A stretch of DNA of 8,681 nucleotides, taken from Pyrodictiaceae archaeon (GTDB lineage: Archaea; Thermoproteota; Thermoprotei_A; Sulfolobales; Pyrodictiaceae). Where the stretch lies: positions 418-9,098 of the forward strand of contig JALTZQ010000230.1 in assembly GCA_027046105.1 (NCBI GenBank), in the 5' to 3' direction. A program made the translations under genes and the position numbers. This document shows positions 6,556 to 8,681 of this stretch, in pieces; position 1 is the stretch's first letter, and the number at the start of each line of letters is the position of its first letter. A model generated the notes under the pieces. It worked only from the letters and a program-made list of their open reading frames with translations, was not told where the DNA came from and did not search any database.

Positions 6556-6897
6556 ATGGACGTAGAGGTTATCCGTAAAGCTTTCCTCGAAATCTTTGAA
6601 AAGGCTAAACAAAAAATAGGAGACGAGATAAGCACATGGAACCGTGTATTCCAGTTCAGCCTCACCGATGGCACAGAATTCTATATTGAAATCACTGGAG
6701 GCCAAGCCAAGATAGAACAAGGTAGACACCCATCCCCCATAGCTACGCTCTCAACTGACCCGGAAACACTCGAGAAAATACTCAAAGGCGAACTTGACGC
6801 AATGGCGGCTTTTATGAGGGGTAAGCTCAGGATAACAGGAAATGTACTTGAAACAGTCAAGCTACGAAGAATACTGGAAGCAGCAAAAGAGGCCTAA
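6556..6897 (+). CDS. SCP2-family lipid/acyl-CoA-binding protein
   Basis: Small cytoplasmic protein (113 aa) that is a single SCP2 domain. SCP2 domains hold fatty acids, acyl-CoAs or other lipids in a hydrophobic tunnel. Seen here: an N-terminal helix (1-22), beta strands including F-Q-F-S-L-T-D-G-T-E-F and I-E-I-T-G-G, the helix entered by D-P-E-T-L-E-K-I-L-K-G, and the family signature A-F-M-R-G-K-L-R-I-T-G-N followed by a final helix. The start is the ATG at 6556, with GGAGGAG at 6542-6548 before it. It is divergent from the thiolase and upstream of the acyl-CoA synthetase on the same strand, so a role in presenting acyl chains to the beta-oxidation enzymes is a reasonable inference. Archaea lack the sterol substrates that gave the family its name. 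The actual ligand is unknown. Confidence 0.88.
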   Translation: MDVEVIRKAFLEIFEKAKQKIGDEISTWNRVFQFSLTDGTEFYIEITGGQAKIEQGRHPSPIATLSTDPETLEKILKGELDAMAAFMRGKLRITGNVLETVKLRRILEAAKEA

Positions 6898-6940
6898 CAA
6901 AAACCGCATAAACCAGGTACTGATAGTAAACAAGCCGACG

Positions 6941-6949
6941 TTTTTATAA
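6941..6949 (+). promoter_or_regulatory. Box A promoter upstream of the acyl-CoA synthetase leader
   Basis: TTTTTATAA, within CGTTTTTATAAGC, is a strong match to an archaeal TATA box. Transcription is predicted to begin about 25 bases after its centre, near 6969-6973, at the edge of the GC-rich leader. The T5 at 6941-6945 lies 44-48 bases past the SCP2 stop and could also terminate the SCP2 transcript. Confidence 0.55.
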
Positions 6950-6968
6950 GCAACCCACCTCCCTGTGG

Positions 6969-7110
6969 GCCTCCCGGCCCCCGGGCACTAGGAGAGAATC
7001 CCTGGGCGAGGGTCTTCTCTAGCCATCTACTTCCATGAGACCACTCATACCCGTAGAAGGGGGATCATGGTCCTGGTGGGACCCGTGTAGGGAGGAGGGC
7101 ATGATGCTAT
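6969..7110 (+). promoter_or_regulatory. GC-rich, probably structured 5' leader of the acyl-CoA synthetase (or an ncRNA)
   Basis: About 140 bases, clearly richer in GC than the flanking genes, between a good box A and the ligase ATG. Visible helices: CTAG 6988-6991 and AGA 6993-6995 with TCT 7016-7018 and CTAG 7019-7022 (G6992 bulged), capped by CCC 7000-7002 with GGG 7010-7012; then CTAC 7027-7030 with GTAG 7053-7056, a symmetric 4x4 internal loop, and ATGAG 7035-7039 with CTCAT 7044-7048 around an ACCA loop. The 5' segment CCTCCC 6970-6975 is complementary to GGGAGG 7090-7095 at the ligase ribosome-binding site. In hyperthermophiles, GC-rich intergenic blocks often mark structured RNA. I do not recognise tRNA, 5S rRNA, SRP RNA, RNase P RNA, or a convincing C/D or H/ACA guide. 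Whether it is a cis-regulatory leader or a separate small RNA is open. Confidence 0.4.
7090..7099 (+). promoter_or_regulatory. Extended Shine-Dalgarno before the acyl-CoA synthetase
   Basis: GGGAGGAGGG holds two overlapping GGAGG cores, at 7091-7095 and 7094-7098. The first is 5 bases before an out-of-frame ATG at 7101. The second is 12 bases before the ligase ATG at 7111. A ribosome placed by the first core would read an 8-codon ORF that overlaps the ligase start, so the site is unusual. Confidence 0.5.
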
Positions 7111-8681
7111 ATGGCCTCAGAGCATAGTGGAGGGTCTAGGCCTAGTAGCGAGGAAATCTACAAGACCTATATTGAGCCACGAATCTGGACACGCTGGTAT
7201 GACGAGGGTGTACCCAAGGAGATAGAAATACCCGAAATACCCTTATTCAAGCTTCTCGACGACACTGCAGATAATTATCCAAGACAAACCGCCTTCATAT
7301 TCTTTGGGAGAAGAGTCACCTACGAAGAGTTCCGTAGAGCAGCTAATAGCTTTGCAAAAGCTCTTCACGAGAACTGGGGTATAGGCAAAGACGATCGAGT
7401 AGCCTTGTTCCTACCAAATAGCCCACAATTCGCCATAGCATACTATGGCGCTTTAAAGACTGGTGCCACAGTTACACCAGCTAACCCCCTCTACACTGCA
7501 CATGAGCTTGCCCGTCAACTATCTAACAGCGAGGCTCGTGTCCTCGTAGCACTCGATTTGTTCAAGGATCGTGTGGAGGAGGCTATCCGGTCAGAAGGAG
7601 TCAAAGTCGAGGCCGTGATCTACACTGGCGTCGATGACTATCTACCAGGGTTCAAAGCCATCCTCTACCGGTTGTTTAAGAAAGAGAAGCCAAAGATAAG
7701 ATATGATGGGAAGAAGACAGTTAAGTTCATGGATCTCGTGAAGGGCTATGAGCCCAGCCCACCAAACATAAGCGTGAACCCCAAGGAGGACCTCGCTGCA
7801 CTCATGTATACTGGTGGTACAACTGGTGTACCAAAAGGAGCAATGCTCACCCACTACAATCTCGTCTCCAACGTATATCAGGTAGATTCATGGTGGCAAC
7901 GTGGACGTAAAGCCAGGGATGTAATGGTTGGCGTACTACCATGGTTCCATATTTATGGGCAAACAGTTGTACTCCACACTGGCATATTCCGGGCAGCAAC
8001 AATACTAGTCTATCCAAGATTTGACCTCGACCAAATACTAAAAGATATTGAGAAGTACAAGGCCAACATATTCCATGGTGTACCAACAATATATGCTGTC
8101 ATAGTCAATAGACCCGACATCAAGAAGTATAACCTACGCAGTATAGAGGTATGTATAAGTGGTGCTGGTGCTCTTCCAAAGGCTGTTGCCGAGAAGTTCG
8201 AGAAACTCACCGGTGCAAAACTCAGAGAAGGCTATGGCCTAACCGAGGCCAGCCCTGTAACCCATGTAAACCCGATCTACGGTAAAAACAAGCTAGGTAG
8301 CATAGGCATACCAGTACCAAACACATTAGCCGCCATCGCTGATCCAGAGAAACCGGAACTCCTACCCCCAGGTGAAACCGGCGAATTAGTCATCAGTGGC
8401 CCCCAGGTAATGAAAGGCTACTATAAGATGCCAGAAGAGAATGAGAAGACATTCTTTGAGTGTTGTGGTAGGGTATGGCTACGAACAGGCGACATAGCAT
8501 ACATGGATGAGGAGGGCTACTTCTACATAGTGGATAGGAAGAAGGATATCATAAAGTACAAAGGCTATAGCGTCTACCCCAGAGAAATCGAAGAAGTACT
8601 CTACAAGCACGACTGTATAGTTGAGGCAGCAGTTATAGGTGTACCAGATCCTGATGTCGGTGAGCGTATAAAGGCCTTCGT
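7111..8681 (+). CDS. Acyl-CoA synthetase / AMP-forming ligase, 3' end outside window
   Basis: Adenylate-forming enzyme that activates a carboxylic acid with ATP to an acyl-AMP and transfers it to CoA, feeding beta-oxidation. 523 codons are visible and no stop is reached; full-length relatives are about 550-590 aa. Motifs: P-loop Y-T-G-G-T-T-G-V-P-K-G at 233-243, Y-G-L-T-E at 375-379, T-G-D at 459-461 (Asp binds the AMP ribose), and the hinge D-R-K-K-D-I-I-K-Y-K-G-Y at 475-486. The C-terminal catalytic lysine (A10 motif) lies beyond the edge. The opening W-T-R-W-Y-D-E-G-V and overall similarity point to a FadD-like medium- or long-chain enzyme, but the chain length is inferred. The ATG at 7111 is the earliest start, because an in-frame TGA sits at 7102-7104. 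It is downstream of the SCP2 gene on the same strand but has its own box A and a long leader, so it may be controlled separately. Confidence 0.95.
   Translation, partial: MASEHSGGSRPSSEEIYKTYIEPRIWTRWYDEGVPKEIEIPEIPLFKLLDDTADNYPRQTAFIFFGRRVTYEEFRRAANSFAKALHENWGIGKDDRVALFLPNSPQFAIAYYGALKTGATVTPANPLYTAHELARQLSNSEARVLVALDLFKDRVEEAIRSEGVKVEAVIYTGVDDYLPGFKAILYRLFKKEKPKIRYDGKKTVKFMDLVKGYEPSPPNISVNPKEDLAALMYTGGTTGVPKGAMLTHYNLVSNVYQVDSWWQRGRKARDVMVGVLPWFHIYGQTVVLHTGIFRAATILVYPRFDLDQILKDIEKYKANIFHGVPTIYAVIVNRPDIKKYNLRSIEVCISGAGALPKAVAEKFEKLTGAKLREGYGLTEASPVTHVNPIYGKNKLGSIGIPVPNTLAAIADPEKPELLPPGETGELVISGPQVMKGYYKMPEENEKTFFECCGRVWLRTGDIAYMDEEGYFYIVDRKKDIIKYKGYSVYPREIEEVLYKHDCIVEAAVIGVPDPDVGERIKAF

Noticed and set aside
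6517..6729. Minus-strand open frame opposite the SCP2 gene
   Set aside because: It is a shadow of the SCP2 coding region, which has clear family motifs and a ribosome-binding site on the plus strand.
6895..6945. Possible C/D box guide RNA suggested by CTGA at 6920-6923
   Set aside because: No box C (RTGATGA) lies at a suitable distance, and the flanks do not form a terminal stem.
6969..7110. 5S rRNA, SRP RNA, RNase P RNA or tRNA in the GC-rich block
   Set aside because: The diagnostic conserved segments of these RNAs are absent, and the block is too short for SRP or RNase P RNA.
1..8681. CRISPR arrays, insertion sequences or long direct repeats
   Set aside because: No regularly spaced repeats, transposase motifs or terminal inverted repeats were seen anywhere in the window.

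Overview
The window looks like chromosomal DNA of a hyperthermophilic crenarchaeon, probably of the Desulfurococcales and perhaps Pyrodictiaceae-like. The reasons are: archaeal-type TATA boxes (box A) about 50-60 bases before start codons; GTG and TTG starts; heavy use of AGG, ATA and CTA codons; an archaeal AAA-type ATPase (Arch_ATPase); and fatty-acid genes of the archaeal arrangement. The genus cannot be fixed by eye.

Layout from left to right. (1) A plus-strand P-loop ATPase (3-956) of the archaeal AAA/winged-helix type. It converges on the next block across a 110-base gap. (2) A minus-strand block, read right to left: thiolase (5108-6289), a zinc-ribbon/OB-fold DUF35 protein (4525-5070), an acyl-CoA dehydrogenase (3174-4382) and a fused 3-hydroxyacyl-CoA dehydrogenase/enoyl-CoA hydratase (1067-3088). 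The first two are closely spaced. The last two each have an upstream T-rich, box A-like element and may be transcribed separately. (3) A 266-base divergent intergenic region. (4) A plus-strand block: a small SCP2-type lipid-binding protein (6556-6897), a GC-rich 5' leader that could fold extensively (about 6969-7110), and an acyl-CoA synthetase/AMP-ligase (7111 onward) cut off by the right edge.

Together the genes cover a full beta-oxidation spiral: activation (AMP-ligase), first oxidation (acyl-CoA dehydrogenase), hydration plus second oxidation (fused enzyme) and thiolysis (thiolase with its DUF35 partner), with an SCP2 protein as a possible acyl-CoA carrier. The electron acceptor for the dehydrogenase (ETF or other) is not in the window. 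The fused enzyme and thiolase have the architecture of the enzymes that turn crotonyl-CoA into acetoacetyl-CoA and acetyl-CoA in the archaeal 4-hydroxybutyrate carbon-fixation cycles, so a role in CO2 fixation or short-chain acyl-CoA metabolism is also possible.

The least ordinary stretch is the ligase leader. A clear box A lies about 165 bases before the ligase start, against about 50-65 for the neighbours. The leader is GC-rich, has at least two hairpins, contains a 5' segment complementary to the ligase Shine-Dalgarno sequence, and carries an overlapping short ORF. A second point of interest is the pairing of an SCPx-type thiolase with a separate SCP2 gene, which resembles the two halves of the eukaryotic SCPx fusion.
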